From the NCBI RefSeq assembly GCF_017654315.1, contig NZ_CP072203.1:3100001-3164000 (forward strand): a stretch of 64,000 bases of DNA, read 5' to 3'. The notes beneath the pieces were generated by a model. That model did no database searches. It worked only from the letters and a program-made list of their open reading frames with translations, and had not been told where the DNA came from. Positions 45,311-55,937 of this stretch are shown in pieces (within the stretch, counting starts at the first letter, position 1; the number at the start of each line of letters is the position of its first letter). The DNA is from Gordonia polyisoprenivorans. GTDB taxonomy: Bacteria > Actinomycetota > Actinomycetes > Mycobacteriales > Mycobacteriaceae. A program made the translations under genes and the position numbers.

Positions 45311-46377
45311 GTGTAGATCGCGTGCCCGAGCGCGCCGATGACCTTGCCGACGTCGGGCCCGAACGCCAGCACCTCGGTCTCGTCCATCTGCACCACTCGT
45401 CGGGCACGTCCGGCGTTCGTGTCAGAGACACCGGGCAACGCGAGCACCCCGTCGAGACCGCCGACGGAGTCCGCGCCCTGCGTCATCACCAGGATCACGT
45501 CGGGATTCGCGCGCAACAGCGCCTCGGCGGTCACGGCGGTGAACTCGGCAGTGAGGCCTGCGGCGGTACCCGCATCGGTGCCGCCGAGGGCGGCGACGAG
45601 ATCGTCGGCACCGGAGTTCGGTCCGGCCAGCAGCACCAGGTGGGGTCCGCGGATGTAGAGGAAGGCGATCTTCGGGTCGCCGGTGGGGTGCGGGAGCGTG
45701 GCCTTGGCCTCGGTGATCTCCGATTCGGTGCGCTTGACGAGCTGCTCGCCGGCCGGCTTCACGCCGAGGGCGGCCGCCACCGACCGGATGAGATTGGGGG
45801 TGGTGGCGATGGTGCGGGTCGAGCTGAACGTCACCACCGGGATCTGTGACGCACGGATCGCGTCGACCGCCTGTGGTGGTGTGGTGGCGGCGTCGACGAG
45901 GACGACGGTCGGGTTCAACGCCAGCACCGATTCGGAGTTGAGCTGGTGACCGTTGCCGGTGACCACCGGGAGCTTGGCCGCGGACGGGAAGGTTGTCGAC
46001 TGATCGCGGCCCACCACCCGGCCACCGAGACCGAGGGCGAACACGATGTTGCCGAGTGTGCCGTTGCGGTCGACGGCGATGATGCGTCTGGTATCGGTGA
46101 CGGTGACCTTGCCGCCCCCGTCGGAATCGACGGTCACCGGCAGGGTGGTCGTGGGAGAGGTGGTCACCGGTGTCACATCCGAGCCCGGCAGCGTCGCGGT
46201 CTGCGGGCCGCTGCGCAGATGCGAGCCGGCGGCTTCGGAGGACGAGGACTGCTCCATCGGCGCGGTGCTGCACGCCCCGACGAGTAGACCGACGACCGCG
46301 AACACCGCGAGCACCAGGGTGGTCGTCGTGATCGTCCGCTCCTGGTGCCGGTGGGGGGTGAGATGTCGCTGCCGCAC
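45307..46377 (-). CDS. hmuT: Haem-binding lipoprotein HmuT
   Basis: A 356-aa substrate-binding lipoprotein with lipobox LLVGAC (Cys36). The helical-backbone fold resembles HmuT of corynebacteria (RVVGRDQSTTFPSAAKLPVVTGNGHQLNSE). The GTG at 46377 is preferred because GGAG lies 6 nt upstream and the iron box then falls in the promoter. A longer frame to 46443 would bury the box in the coding start. Haem is the likely ligand; corrinoids remain an alternative. Confidence 0.88.
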   Translation of the reverse strand: MRQRHLTPHRHQERTITTTTLVLAVFAVVGLLVGACSTAPMEQSSSSEAAGSHLRSGPQTATLPGSDVTPVTTSPTTTLPVTVDSDGGGKVTVTDTRRIIAVDRNGTLGNIVFALGLGGRVVGRDQSTTFPSAAKLPVVTGNGHQLNSESVLALNPTVVLVDAATTPPQAVDAIRASQIPVVTFSSTRTIATTPNLIRSVAAALGVKPAGEQLVKRTESEITEAKATLPHPTGDPKIAFLYIRGPHLVLLAGPNSGADDLVAALGGTDAGTAAGLTAEFTAVTAEALLRANPDVILVMTQGADSVGGLDGVLALPGVSDTNAGRARRVVQMDETEVLAFGPDVGKVIGALGHAIYT

Positions 46378-46428
46378 CGATGTCTCCGTTCTCCGGTGGT
46401 CGCGCCGCCCGCCGCCCGAGCCCGCGCC

Positions 46429-46447
46429 ATTGCCCAGGCTCACCTTA
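46429..46447. promoter_or_regulatory. IdeR/DtxR half-box upstream of hmuTUV
   Basis: Read on the minus strand, TAAGGTGAGCCTGGGCAAT has a nearly canonical left half of the iron box (TAAGGTGAGCCT) and a weak right half. It lies ~50 bp before the chosen hmuT start. Confidence 0.5.
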
Positions 46448-46472
46448 GTCGCGTACGCGAGTCGCGTACGCG
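46447..46472. repeat. Perfect 13-bp tandem duplication with palindromic core
   Basis: AGTCGCGTACGCG occurs twice head to tail, each copy containing the palindrome CGCGTACGCG. It lies between the divergent hmuT and mapB genes and looks like a double operator. Confidence 0.6.
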
Positions 46473-46532
46473 CCGGTGGCGGTGGGCCCGGTGGTCAGAG
46501 GCGTCTGGGCCCGGCGTCCTATGGTGGAAGCC

Positions 46533-47396
46533 ATGACTGTGCGTGCCCGTCTGCGTCCCGGCAAGCTCTCGCCGATCCGGACCGTTCCCGACTCCATAGA
46601 ACGTCCGGAGTACGTGTGGAAGCCGAAGGTCAACGAGGGCCATGAACCCTGGGTGCAGACCCCCGAGGTCATCGAGAAGGTGCGCGTGGCGAGCAAGATC
46701 GCGGCCAACGCACTCGCCGAGGCCGGCAAGGCCGTCGCGCCGGGCGTCACCACCGACGAACTCGACCGCATCGCGCACGAGTACATGATCGACCACGGCG
46801 CCTACCCATCGACCTTGGGCTACAAGGACTTTCCCAAGTCGTGCTGCACCTCGTTGAACGAGGTGATCTGCCACGGCATCCCCGATTCCACCGTCATCGC
46901 CGACGGCGACATCGTCAACATCGACGTCACCGCCTACATCGACGGCGCGCACGGCGACACCAACGCCACCTTCCTCGCCGGCGACGTGTCCCAGGAGGCA
47001 CGCGACCTCGTCGAACGCACCCGCATCGCCACCGAGCGCGCCATCAAGGCGGTCAAACCCGGACGCGAACTCAACGTCATCGGTCGCGTCATCGAGGCGT
47101 ACGCGAATCGCTTCGGTTACACCGTCGTTCGCGATTTCACCGGTCACGGCATCGGCGAGACCTTCCACAACGGACTCGTCGTGCTGCACTACGACCAGCC
47201 GAACGTCGATACCGTCCTCGAACCCGGCATGGTGTTCACGATCGAGCCGATGATCAACCTCGGCGGGCTGCCGTGGGAGATGTGGGACGACGGCTGGACG
47301 GTGGTCACCGTCGACAAGAAGTGGACCGCCCAGTTCGAGCACACCCTCGTCGTCACCGAGGACGGCGCGGAGATCCTCACCGTCCCCGACAACTGA
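46533..47396 (+). CDS. mapB: Methionine aminopeptidase type I
   Basis: This enzyme removes N-terminal Met. The five metal ligands sit in [33 protein letters not shown] and QFEHTL. A ~40-residue N-terminal extension with the SH3-binding-like PEYVWKP is typical of actinobacterial MapB. ATG 46533 is used (287 aa); ATG 46521 is also possible. The context matches mycobacterial Rv2861c. Confidence 0.95.
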   Translation: MTVRARLRPGKLSPIRTVPDSIERPEYVWKPKVNEGHEPWVQTPEVIEKVRVASKIAANALAEAGKAVAPGVTTDELDRIAHEYMIDHGAYPSTLGYKDFPKSCCTSLNEVICHGIPDSTVIADGDIVNIDVTAYIDGAHGDTNATFLAGDVSQEARDLVERTRIATERAIKAVKPGRELNVIGRVIEAYANRFGYTVVRDFTGHGIGETFHNGLVVLHYDQPNVDTVLEPGMVFTIEPMINLGGLPWEMWDDGWTVVTVDKKWTAQFEHTLVVTEDGAEILTVPDN

Positions 47397-47435
47397 TCCA
47401 CTCGCCGAGCCGTGGGACGACGCGTGACGGCCCGG

Positions 47436-48155
47436 TCATGCGCTGCGGGCACCGCCTTCGACGTGGATGGTCTCGCCGGAGACGAAACCCGCGGTGAGCA
47501 GCCACTGCGCGGCGTCGACGATGTCGTCGACGGCTCCCACCCGCCGCGCCGGGATGCCTTCGGCGACACCGGAGAAGAACGCGTCGCGATCCGCCTCGGG
47601 CATGCCGTCCCAGGTACCGGAGTCGACGATGCCCGGCGAGATCGCGTTGACCCGCACCGGTGCGAGTTCGGCAGCGAGATGACTGACGGCGAATGCGACG
47701 GCACCGTTGGTGATACCCATCACCGCGTATCCCGGTGCCGGCTTCCACGCCGCGACCCCGGAGAACAACGTGATCGAGCCGGTCGCCGGCATTCTCGGCG
47801 CGAAGTGCTTGGCCACCAGCATCGGGCCGATCACCTTGGCCTCGAAGGCGGTCACCGTCGCGTCGTGGTCGAGATCGCGGACCGCCACGTTGTGATGGGC
47901 GGCCGCGGTCGACACGATGTGGTCGACGGCGCCCAGTTCTGCGGCGGCAGCGGCGATGGACGCCTCGTCGGTGACGTCGATGGCGACTGCGCGGCCGTTG
48001 TCGAGGTCGGTGGCCGCCGAGCGTGCCGCGGCGAGATCGCGGGCCCCGATGATCACCGAGGCCCCGGCGGCGTCGGCACGCCGGGCGATCGCGAGTCCGA
48101 GGTGCTTGGCGCCGCCGATGACGAGAACAGTGGTACCGGACAGGGATTGGTTCAT
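47436..48155 (-). CDS. Short-chain dehydrogenase/reductase lacking the catalytic Lys
   Basis: A 239-aa Rossmann protein. The cofactor loop is GGAKHLGLAIA (~14-24) followed by GARD, suggesting NADP(H). Ser132 and Tyr143 are present, but the YxxxK lysine position is Gly147 (YAVMG), so catalysis may be modified. The ATG at 48155 follows AAGGAG. It is divergent from an HxlR regulator with a palindromic operator between them, so it is probably that regulator's target. Substrate unknown. Confidence 0.85.
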   Translation of the reverse strand: MNQSLSGTTVLVIGGAKHLGLAIARRADAAGASVIIGARDLAAARSAATDLDNGRAVAIDVTDEASIAAAAAELGAVDHIVSTAAAHHNVAVRDLDHDATVTAFEAKVIGPMLVAKHFAPRMPATGSITLFSGVAAWKPAPGYAVMGITNGAVAFAVSHLAAELAPVRVNAISPGIVDSGTWDGMPEADRDAFFSGVAEGIPARRVGAVDDIVDAAQWLLTAGFVSGETIHVEGGARSA

Positions 48156-48195
48156 CAAATACTCCTTGGAAGTGGCTAGGCTGGACGCGATTCAC

Positions 48196-48216
48196 GGTAT
48201 GGATTTGATACCGGTA
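48196..48216. promoter_or_regulatory. Palindromic operator between the SDR and HxlR genes
   Basis: GGTAT-N7-ATACC (48196-48212) overlaps a second palindrome TACCGGTA (48209-48216). Such GTAT/ATAC dyads in divergent gaps are usual HxlR-family sites. Confidence 0.6.
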
Positions 48217-48282
48217 TCTTCAACGAAACCGTCGGCGACCAGCGCGATCCCCCGGCGGTTCCGATGACGAGAGGGAGCGTGG

Positions 48283-48654
48283 GTGTCCAAGGCCTACAAC
48301 GTGATGGCCCCGACCTGCCCGAGCCGGGTGGTGCTGCACCGGATCGGCGCGCGCTGGACGGTCTTCGTGGTCACCGCACTCGCCGATGGTCCGATGCGAT
48401 TCAGTGCGCTCAAGGCACACATCGCGGGGATCACCCCCAAGGTGCTCACCGAAACCCTGCGTGCGCTGGAGTTCGACGGACTCGTCGCACGCACCGATCA
48501 CGGTGGTCAGCCGCCGCGCGTGGAGTACTCGCTGACCGAGCTCGGCCGCTCGCTGCTGGTCCCGTTGGCCGCGGTGCGTGCGTGGGCCGAGGAACACGTC
48601 CCCAAGGTCGAGGCGGCCAATGCTCGGGCGGCGGCGCCGGAAGGACCGAGATGA
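48283..48654 (+). CDS. HxlR-family transcriptional regulator
   Basis: A 123-aa winged-helix protein: [48 protein letters not shown] contains the HxlR recognition helix. Cys12 near the N-terminus sits where redox-sensing family members (YodB/QorR type) carry a reactive cysteine, so an electrophile or quinone signal is possible. The GTG start follows GGGAGCG. Its stop overlaps cobQ by 4 bp. Confidence 0.9.
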   Translation: MSKAYNVMAPTCPSRVVLHRIGARWTVFVVTALADGPMRFSALKAHIAGITPKVLTETLRALEFDGLVARTDHGGQPPRVEYSLTELGRSLLVPLAAVRAWAEEHVPKVEAANARAAAPEGPR

Positions 48655-50255
48655 CCGGGGTGACTGCGATGACCGGGCTGCCCGGGATGAGTGGGCCGGC
48701 AGGGGCCGTGCTGATCGGCGGCACCAGCTCGGATGCGGGTAAGAGCCTGCTCGTGGCGGGTCTGTGCCGGGCGCTGGCACGCCAGGGTGTGCGGGTCGCG
48801 CCGTTCAAGGCCCAGAACATGTCGAACAACTCGGTGGTCACCCTCGACGGGGGCGAGATCGGCCGGGCCCAAGCACTGCAGGCCTACGCCTGCGGGTTGG
48901 AACCATCGACGCGGTTCAACCCCGTCCTGCTCAAACCCGGGGGTGATCGCCGGTCGCATGTCATCGTGCGTGGCCGGCCCGCCGGTGATGTCGGCGCCGC
49001 CGACTACTTCACCCGACGCACCCGGCTACTCGAGGTGGTGACCGACGAATTACGGTCCCTCCGCGAAGAATTCGACGTGGTGATCTGCGAGGGGGCGGGC
49101 TCGGTCGCCGAGATCAACCTCCGCGACACCGACATCGCGAACATGGGCCTCGCACAGGCCGCCGACCTCCCGGTCCTGCTGGTCACCGACATCGACCGCG
49201 GCGGATCGCTGGCGCACCTGTTCGGCACCACCGCAATCCTCGGCGCCGACGACCAGTCGCGGATCGCCGGGTACGTGATCAACAAGTTCCGTGGCGATCC
49301 GGCGATTCTCGCACCCGGGATCGAGCAGGTGCGACAGATCACCGGACGCCCGACGCTCGGTGTGCTGCCCTTCGATCCGGACCTGTGGATCGATGCCGAG
49401 GACTCGCTGGCGAGCCCGGTCGGCCGACGGGTCGGTCCGCCCGAGACCAACCCGGTCGGCGCGGTGCACGGCGCTGTCGGGTCGCGCCTGCGGGTCGCGG
49501 CGATCCGGTTGCCGCGCATTTCCAATTCCACCGACGTCGAGGCACTGGCCTGTGAACCGGGCGTCGAGGTGACCTGGGTGGACGACCCGGCGTCGGTCGC
49601 CGCCGCCGATCTGGCCGTCCTCCCGGGAACCCGGGCGACTCTCGCGGACCTGGCCTGGCTGCGTTCGCACGGCATCGATGCCGCGCTGATCGCCCGGGCC
49701 GCCGAAGATCGCCCGACGCTGGCCATCTGCGGTGGATTCCAGATGCTGGCGCATCGCATCGTCGACGGGATCGAATCCGTCTCGGGCCCCGCGGTGGTCG
49801 ACGGTCTGCAGATCTTCGACATCGACATCGCGTTCGGCGCCGACAAGGTGGTGCGTCGGGTGTCCGGATCGGCCGCCGGGCACCGCATCGAGGGCTATGA
49901 GATTCATCACGGGCAGGTGGTGCGCTCGGCGGAGACGGGATGGCTCGTCGACGACGTCGACGGTCCGGAGGGAGCGCGACGCGGCGCGACATACGGCACG
50001 CACTGGCACGGCCTGCTCGCCTCCGACGGGTTCCGCCGGGACTTCCTCCGCGAGGTGGCGGCGAGGTCCGGGATAGCCGATTTCGCCCCGGCTGCCGAGG
50101 TGAGCGTCGAGGCAATACGCAGCAGCCAGGTCGACCGGATCGCCGACCTCGTGTCGGCTCATCTGGACCTGGCCGCGCTCGTCGAGATCGTGCGGTGCGG
50201 CGCCGACCCGCGACTGCCGACGATCAGACACTCCCTCCAACAGAGGACGCGTTGA
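48651..50255 (+). CDS. cobQ: Cobyric acid synthase
   Basis: CobQ amidates four side chains of adenosylcobyrinic a,c-diamide. The N-terminal dethiobiotin-synthetase-like domain has [10 protein letters not shown] (Lys31). The C-terminal class I glutaminase-like domain has Cys360 (ICGGFQML) and the HWHG histidine. It is 534 aa. ATG 48651 overlaps the HxlR stop (ATGA), an unusual coupling of a B12 gene to a redox-type regulator. Confidence 0.94.
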   Translation: MTGVTAMTGLPGMSGPAGAVLIGGTSSDAGKSLLVAGLCRALARQGVRVAPFKAQNMSNNSVVTLDGGEIGRAQALQAYACGLEPSTRFNPVLLKPGGDRRSHVIVRGRPAGDVGAADYFTRRTRLLEVVTDELRSLREEFDVVICEGAGSVAEINLRDTDIANMGLAQAADLPVLLVTDIDRGGSLAHLFGTTAILGADDQSRIAGYVINKFRGDPAILAPGIEQVRQITGRPTLGVLPFDPDLWIDAEDSLASPVGRRVGPPETNPVGAVHGAVGSRLRVAAIRLPRISNSTDVEALACEPGVEVTWVDDPASVAAADLAVLPGTRATLADLAWLRSHGIDAALIARAAEDRPTLAICGGFQMLAHRIVDGIESVSGPAVVDGLQIFDIDIAFGADKVVRRVSGSAAGHRIEGYEIHHGQVVRSAETGWLVDDVDGPEGARRGATYGTHWHGLLASDGFRRDFLREVAARSGIADFAPAAEVSVEAIRSSQVDRIADLVSAHLDLAALVEIVRCGADPRLPTIRHSLQQRTR

Positions 50256-50292
50256 GCCACGCGCGACGTGGGCGATCACCTAGGCTGAGCCG

Positions 50293-51117
50293 GTGGAGAC
50301 TGAACAGCGCACGGTGGACGTCGGCGAGTTGACCTTCGACGTCACCGTGGGAGGACCCGAGCGGGGGCCGTGGGTGCTGCTGCTGCACGGATTCCCGGTG
50401 AACGGACAGTGTTACGACGCCGTCGTGCCCCGCCTACACGAGGCGGGTTTGCGGACGATCGTGCCGAATCAACGTGGCTACAGCCCCGGGGCGCGCCCGA
50501 GTGACGTGGACGCCTATCGCATCGACCATCTCGTCGCCGACGCCATCGGAATCCTCGACGCGATGAACGTGCACTACGCACTGCTCGTCGGCCACGACTG
50601 GGGTGGGCTGGTCGCCTGGCATCTGGCGTCGCGCTACCCCGACCGCTTCACCGGCTTCGTCGCGGTCTCCACCGGCCACCCCTCGGCCACCCGGGACTCC
50701 CTGGCCACCAGTGACCAGCGTGAGAGGTCGTCCTACATCAAGGATTTCATCGCCGACGGCGCCGAGGAGAAACTCCTGGCCCGGGACGGCGTGCTGCTGC
50801 GTCGCGCGGGGGTGACCGCCGAGGAACTCCAACCGCTCAAGGAGCCGGGCGCTCTGACCGCCGGACTCAATTGGTATCGGGCGAACTTCACCGGCGACAT
50901 CGCCAAGAACATGGCGTGCGGTCCGGTCGAGATCCCGACGACCATGGTCTGGAGCGACGGCGATGCGGCTCTGGGACGCGAGCAGGCCGAGCGCAGTGGA
51001 CGATATGCCTACTCCGACTTCAGGTTCTGTGTCCTGCCCGGCATCGACCACTGGATTCCGCAGAAGGCGCCGGCCGAGCTCGCCAGCGAGATCAGCCTGC
51101 GCTCGGCGGTGTTCTGA
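50293..51117 (+). CDS. Alpha/beta hydrolase, epoxide-hydrolase-like
   Basis: A 274-aa cytoplasmic hydrolase. The oxyanion motif HGFP (~32-35), nucleophile Asp102 in VGHDWGG and catalytic His in GIDHWIP fit the epoxide hydrolase/haloalkane dehalogenase group. GTG start, 37 bp after cobQ. Substrate not predictable. Confidence 0.87.
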   Translation: METEQRTVDVGELTFDVTVGGPERGPWVLLLHGFPVNGQCYDAVVPRLHEAGLRTIVPNQRGYSPGARPSDVDAYRIDHLVADAIGILDAMNVHYALLVGHDWGGLVAWHLASRYPDRFTGFVAVSTGHPSATRDSLATSDQRERSSYIKDFIADGAEEKLLARDGVLLRRAGVTAEELQPLKEPGALTAGLNWYRANFTGDIAKNMACGPVEIPTTMVWSDGDAALGREQAERSGRYAYSDFRFCVLPGIDHWIPQKAPAELASEISLRSAVF

Positions 51118-51147
51118 GGTCCGGGCACCGATCGGTACCCAGACCTC
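51116..51147. terminator. Bidirectional terminator between the hydrolase and mtr
   Basis: GAGGTC-C-GGG-C-ACCG then the mirrored CGGT-A-CCC-A-GACCTC pair throughout except two mismatches, around an AT centre. It lies between convergent stops at 51117 and 51168. Confidence 0.75.
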
Positions 51148-51167
51148 GGCCGGTCACGAGCGCCGCG

Positions 51168-52577
51168 TCACCAGTCCAGATCGAGGCCGAGTAGTGCGTT
51201 CTCCAGGACCTCGGGCATCGCCGGGTGAATCCAGTACTGACCGCGCGCCATCTCGGCTGCACCCAACCCAAAGGACATCGCCTGGATCACCGGCTGGATC
51301 ACCGTGGGTGCCTGCGGGCCGATGATGTGGGCGCCCAACAGTTTTCCGGTACCCCGTTCGGCGATCAGTTTGCAGAACCCGGTGGTGTCCTCCATCGCCC
51401 AGCCATACGCGACGTCGCCGTAGGCCTGGACCTTGACGGTCACGTCCCAGCCGGCTTCGCGGGCCTGTGCCTCGGTGAGTCCGACCGCGGCGATCTGCGG
51501 GTGGGTGAACACCGCGGCGGGCACGTAACGGTGATCGAAGGACACCAGATCGCTTGCCTGCCAACCCTTCAGGAGATTGGCCTGCACGACGCGCTCTTCG
51601 TGGTTGGCGACGTGCTTGAGCTGATAGGGCGAGCTCACATCGCCCAACGCCCAGACCTTCGCCGCGTCGGTGCGCCCGTGCTCGTCGACGACGACCCGGC
51701 CGTCGTCGGACAACTCGAGTCCGATCGTCGCGAGTCCCAGCCGATCCCCGTTGGGCTCGCGGCCCACGGCGACCAGCAACACGTCGGCCTCCAGCGACGG
51801 GCCGTCTGCGGTATGCACCCGCACGCCGCCGCCGGGTAGGTTCTCCGCGCCGGTGACGGTGGTGTCGAGGTGTACATCCCAACGGTCCCGGGCGATTTCG
51901 GTGAATCGCTCGGAGATGGAATCGTCGAGTTTGCGCAGTAGCCGTGGTCCACGCGCGACGATCGTCACGTCGGTGCCCAACGCCCCGAAGACGTGGGCGA
52001 ACTCCGCGGCGATGTAGCCGCTGCCCAGGATGATCATGCGTCGGGGCAACTCCTCGAGGCGCATGACGTCGTTGTTGGTGTGGTAGCGAACCCCGGAGGA
52101 GGCGATCACGTCGGGAATCGTCGCCCGCGACCCGGCGGCGATGACCACCTCGTCGGCGAGCACCACCGCGTCGTCGGTGACCAGACGGTATCGGCCGGCG
52201 TCGTCGCGGCCGTCGAACTCGACATGCGCGTCGTACACCGTGATGTTGTCGCAGTCCTCCACGCGATAGCGCTTGCCGCCCTCCGAGATCGGATCGATCC
52301 GCCCGAACACCCGCGACACGATCGCAGGCCAGTCGACCCCGGCGACGCGCGAGTCGACGCCGTACTTGCCGCCGTGCGCGGCGATCTCGGCGACCTCGGA
52401 GGAGTAGACGAACATCTTGGTCGGGATGCACCCGACATTCAGACAGGTGCCGCCGTAGACACCCTCCTCGAAGATGGCGATGCTGCGGTCGGCGAATCGC
52501 TCGTCGGGCAACGAATTCCCGCTGCCCGACCCGATGATCGCGAGATCGACATGTGCGGTGGTGGCGATGTCGGGCAC
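51168..52577 (-). CDS. mtr: Mycothione reductase
   Basis: A FAD- and NADPH-dependent disulfide reductase regenerating mycothiol. FAD motif IIGSGSGNS, redox pair Cys45/Cys50 in [14 protein letters not shown] motif LGSGYIAAE and the C-terminal active-site HPAMPE are present. The atypical GSGSGN instead of GGGPGG is the mycothione reductase pattern. The GTG at 52577 begins the conserved sequence (469 aa). It lies 7 bp after the preceding hydrolase gene, as in mycobacterial Rv2854-Rv2855. Confidence 0.93.
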   Translation of the reverse strand: MPDIATTAHVDLAIIGSGSGNSLPDERFADRSIAIFEEGVYGGTCLNVGCIPTKMFVYSSEVAEIAAHGGKYGVDSRVAGVDWPAIVSRVFGRIDPISEGGKRYRVEDCDNITVYDAHVEFDGRDDAGRYRLVTDDAVVLADEVVIAAGSRATIPDVIASSGVRYHTNNDVMRLEELPRRMIILGSGYIAAEFAHVFGALGTDVTIVARGPRLLRKLDDSISERFTEIARDRWDVHLDTTVTGAENLPGGGVRVHTADGPSLEADVLLVAVGREPNGDRLGLATIGLELSDDGRVVVDEHGRTDAAKVWALGDVSSPYQLKHVANHEERVVQANLLKGWQASDLVSFDHRYVPAAVFTHPQIAAVGLTEAQAREAGWDVTVKVQAYGDVAYGWAMEDTTGFCKLIAERGTGKLLGAHIIGPQAPTVIQPVIQAMSFGLGAAEMARGQYWIHPAMPEVLENALLGLDLDW

Positions 52578-52584
52578 GGGCCGG

Positions 52585-53712
52585 TCACCGTCCTTTCGTG
52601 GTGGTGGTGGGAACGTTGACAGTCCTCGCAAGCCAGGCATCGACCTCCCGGTAAGCCTGCTCGCGCGCATGCGCGACCGACAGGAAGACGTCATGGCGGG
52701 CGTCGGTGATCGGCACGGTGGTCACCCGATTGCCCAGTGATCCGCTCCACGCGGCGATCTGGGAGACGTCGAGGACGGCGTCGGCGGCATCGACCGCCGT
52801 CGAGTAGGTGCGGCTGAAATGTGTCTTGTCCGAACGCAGGACGAGCACCGGCACGCCCACGTCGATGCCGTGGTGCAGCCGGCGCTGCCCGGTGCGTACC
52901 GCATTGAGGAAGCCGAAGGTGACCGGGAAGCCGCCCATCGGCTTGCGCTCGAGGTCGTAACTCCACTCGCCGTTGGCACTGTCGTGCAGGCTCTCGCCGT
53001 ACGCGGCCGAGAGTTCTTGGGGGATGACGGTTTTCGGCCGGACGGCGGCGACGGCCTTGATCAGCATGCTCACCGGATGGGTGCGCAGCAGTGCCTCGCC
53101 CTGCAGATCGAGCCACGGGCTGTTCAACATCAGCCCGGCGATGCGCCGGTGGCGCACGGAGCCGGTGCGCCGCAATCGATCCAGCCACAACGCGGCGATC
53201 AGACCGCCGGTGGAATGCGCGCCGATGATGATCGGTGTGTCGTCGCCGAGCTCGCCGACGATGAGGTCGACGGCCGCATCGAGTTCCTCGTCGTAGACCC
53301 GCAGATCGGTGGCGTAATGGGGCGTGTGGTGCGACTCGAGCGACCGGCCGCACTTGCGCAGATCGATCGCATAGAACGCATAGCCGAGATCGGCGAAGTG
53401 ATCGGCGAGCGGCTGATGGAAGAAGTAGTCGGTGAACCCGTGGATGTAGAGCACCGCACCGTGCTCGGCGTGGCGATCGGCCGCCGGGCGTCGCACGAGC
53501 GTCGCGGTGATCGGATCCTCGTCGTCGGGATCGGGCCCGAGTGCGATGGTCGCCACCTCGTACCGATCGAGGAACCGGTCGGGCTGCCACTCGGGGCCGT
53601 CGGTGTTGATGGATTTCGGGTTGATGGATTTCGGGCTGGTGGACTTCTGGGTGGAGGACTTCGGTGAAGTGAGCTGATCGGCGCTGTCGGTACGGGCGCG
53701 GGAAGACGTCAC
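52585..53712 (-). CDS. Serine alpha/beta hydrolase (S33/monoacylglycerol lipase-like)
   Basis: A 375-aa hydrolase with [16 protein letters not shown] and the nucleophile elbow GAHSTGG. A catalytic Asp/His pair is likely in VLRSDKT and DARHDVF. The N-terminal ~35 residues are a Ser/Lys/Asn-rich repeat (SPKS, NPKS). GTG start. It is probably cotranscribed with mtr, matching Rv2854. Substrate unknown. Confidence 0.85.
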   Translation of the reverse strand: MTSSRARTDSADQLTSPKSSTQKSTSPKSINPKSINTDGPEWQPDRFLDRYEVATIALGPDPDDEDPITATLVRRPAADRHAEHGAVLYIHGFTDYFFHQPLADHFADLGYAFYAIDLRKCGRSLESHHTPHYATDLRVYDEELDAAVDLIVGELGDDTPIIIGAHSTGGLIAALWLDRLRRTGSVRHRRIAGLMLNSPWLDLQGEALLRTHPVSMLIKAVAAVRPKTVIPQELSAAYGESLHDSANGEWSYDLERKPMGGFPVTFGFLNAVRTGQRRLHHGIDVGVPVLVLRSDKTHFSRTYSTAVDAADAVLDVSQIAAWSGSLGNRVTTVPITDARHDVFLSVAHAREQAYREVDAWLARTVNVPTTTTKGR

Positions 53713-53864
53713 GAATCCACTCTAGGCCGCTGGTGGGAGGTCCTCGTCGATGTCGCCCAGCCCACAGTTGCGCGGAGTGCTTGTGGCGGGGCGTCGCCGA
53801 TGGGGGACAATGGCTGTCACGAGAGAGGGCGAGGGTCGTCCCGGCTGCGTGAATTGGGGTCCAG

Positions 53865-55388
53865 GTGTCTCAAACGGTGATCAAGACGGATGTGGCGTTG
53901 GTGGGCGCGGGCATCATGAGTGCGACGCTCGGTGCACTGTTGCGCCAGCTCGAACCCAGTTGGTCGATCAGTCTGTTCGAGCGGCTCGACGCCGCCGCTG
54001 CGGAGAGCAGCGACCCGTGGAACAACGCGGGTACCGGTCACTCGGCGCTGTGCGAGTTGAACTACACCCCCAAGACCGCCGACGGCGATGTCAACATCGA
54101 CAAGGCGCTCAACATCAACGAGCAGTTCCAGATTTCCCGCCAGTTCTGGTCGCACGCCGTCGACAACGGCATCCTCACCTCGCCCGACGAGTTCATCAAC
54201 CCCATCCCGCATGTGAGCTTCACCCACGGCCAGGCCGGTGTGGGCTACCTGCGCAAGCGCCACGAGCGGCTCTCGAGCCAGGTGCTGTTCGAGGGCATGG
54301 AATTCATCGACGATCCCAGCGAGTTCACCAAGCGGCTGCCGCTGATGTCGATCGGGCGCGACTTCTCCGATCCGGTCGCACTCAACTGGTTCACCGACGG
54401 CACCGACGTCGACTTCGGCGCGCTGACCCAGCAGCTGCTGAACTTCGTGAGTCAGGGCGGCGACATCCACTTCGGCCACGCCGTGACCAACCTCGACAAG
54501 CAGTCCGATGGCAGCTGGATCGTCAAGCTCAAGAACCGACGCACCGGCGAGAAGTGGTCGGTGCATGCGAAGTTCGTGTTCGTCGGCGCCGGCGGCGGGG
54601 CACTGCACCTGCTGCAGAAGTCGGGTATCGCCGAGGCCAAGGGATTCGGCGGGTTCCCGGTGTCGGGTGAGTTCTTCCGCTGCACCAACCCCGATCTCAT
54701 CGACCAGCACCAGGCCAAGGTGTACGGCCAGGCGGCCGTCGGTGCGCCCCCGATGTCGGTGCCCCACCTCGACACCCGCGTCATCAACCACAAGAAGGGG
54801 TTGTTGTTCGGCCCGTATGCGGGGTGGTCGCCGAAGTTCCTCAAGAGCGGCAAGATCACCGATCTGCCCGCATCGGTCAAACCGGGCAACCTGATCCCGA
54901 TGATGTCCATCGCGCCCAAGGAGTTCGGGCTGCTCAAATACCTGATCAGCGAACTGGCCGCGAGCCCGGCCGATCGGGTCAAGACGCTGCAGGAGTTCGT
55001 CCCGCGCGCACTCGGATCGGACTGGGAGCTGATCACCGCCGGGCAGCGCGTCCAGGTGATCCGCAAGACGGGTGCGGGCGGCTCGCTGGAATTCGGCACT
55101 GCCGTCGTCGCCGCCGGTGACGGCACGATCGCGGGTCTGCTCGGTGCGTCGCCCGGCGCGTCGACCGCGGTGCCCGCGATGCTCAACGTCCTCGAGCAGT
55201 GCTTCCCGACCGAGTACCGGTCGTGGACACCGAAGCTCACCGAGATGATCCCGTCGTTCGGCCAGAAGCTCTCCGACAACCCTGACCTGTTCCGGCAGGT
55301 GTGGGACTGGACCAGCGCGAGTCTGCAGCTGACCGGCAACGCACCGCTGATCACCGGCGACGACCCGGTGGCCACGACTGCGCGATGA
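53865..55388 (+). CDS. mqo: Malate:quinone oxidoreductase
   Basis: A peripheral-membrane FAD enzyme passing electrons from malate to menaquinone. [22 protein letters not shown] binds [20 protein letters not shown] and [11 protein letters not shown] are family motifs. It is 507 aa from a GTG start, complete. The 152-bp divergent gap to the hydrolase gene shows no clear site. Confidence 0.95.
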   Translation: MSQTVIKTDVALVGAGIMSATLGALLRQLEPSWSISLFERLDAAAAESSDPWNNAGTGHSALCELNYTPKTADGDVNIDKALNINEQFQISRQFWSHAVDNGILTSPDEFINPIPHVSFTHGQAGVGYLRKRHERLSSQVLFEGMEFIDDPSEFTKRLPLMSIGRDFSDPVALNWFTDGTDVDFGALTQQLLNFVSQGGDIHFGHAVTNLDKQSDGSWIVKLKNRRTGEKWSVHAKFVFVGAGGGALHLLQKSGIAEAKGFGGFPVSGEFFRCTNPDLIDQHQAKVYGQAAVGAPPMSVPHLDTRVINHKKGLLFGPYAGWSPKFLKSGKITDLPASVKPGNLIPMMSIAPKEFGLLKYLISELAASPADRVKTLQEFVPRALGSDWELITAGQRVQVIRKTGAGGSLEFGTAVVAAGDGTIAGLLGASPGASTAVPAMLNVLEQCFPTEYRSWTPKLTEMIPSFGQKLSDNPDLFRQVWDWTSASLQLTGNAPLITGDDPVATTAR

Positions 55389-55439
55389 CCGAGGCCACGG
55401 CGGTCTGAGACAGGGCGGTCTGAGATAGTTGGCGACATC

Positions 55440-55937
55440 ATGACGTCATCGAGCCCGCGTACCTACCGCCTGCAGTCCCGCCCGGCCGCCGACCTCGACG
55501 CCGCCACGCTCTACCGCATCCTGAGATTGCGGGTCGACGTGTTCGTCGTCGAGCAGGCGTGTCCGTATCCGGAGCTCGACGGCCGTGATCTCGAGCCGTC
55601 GACGCGACATTTCTGGTGCATACCCGATGACGGTGCCGGCGCGGACACCGTGGCCGCGTCGCTGCGACTGATGCAGGACGGGCTCGACGCCGACGGCCGA
55701 CCCGAATTCCGGATCGGCCGGGTGTGCACCGAGCGGTCGCATCGGGGCGAGGGTCTGGCCGCCCGCCTGTTGTCGGCGGCTCTCGAGGAGGTCGGCGATC
55801 ACGTGTGCCGCATCGAGGCCCAGACCTATCTGGCGCAGATGTACGCGGCGTTCGGCTTCCGCGCCGACAGTGACGAGTACCTCGAGGACGGCATCCCGCA
55901 CGTGTCGATGATCCGGGCCGCCGGGAGCAGCCGGTGA
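55440..55937 (+). CDS. ElaA-like GNAT acetyltransferase
   Basis: A 165-aa single-domain acetyltransferase. LYRILRLRVDVFVVEQACPYPELDGRD is the ElaA hallmark, and VCTERSHRGEGLAARLL binds acetyl-CoA. The stop overlaps the chelatase start (GTGA). Its place before the chelatase matches Rv2851c. Acceptor unknown. Confidence 0.9.
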   Translation: MTSSSPRTYRLQSRPAADLDAATLYRILRLRVDVFVVEQACPYPELDGRDLEPSTRHFWCIPDDGAGADTVAASLRLMQDGLDADGRPEFRIGRVCTERSHRGEGLAARLLSAALEEVGDHVCRIEAQTYLAQMYAAFGFRADSDEYLEDGIPHVSMIRAAGSSR

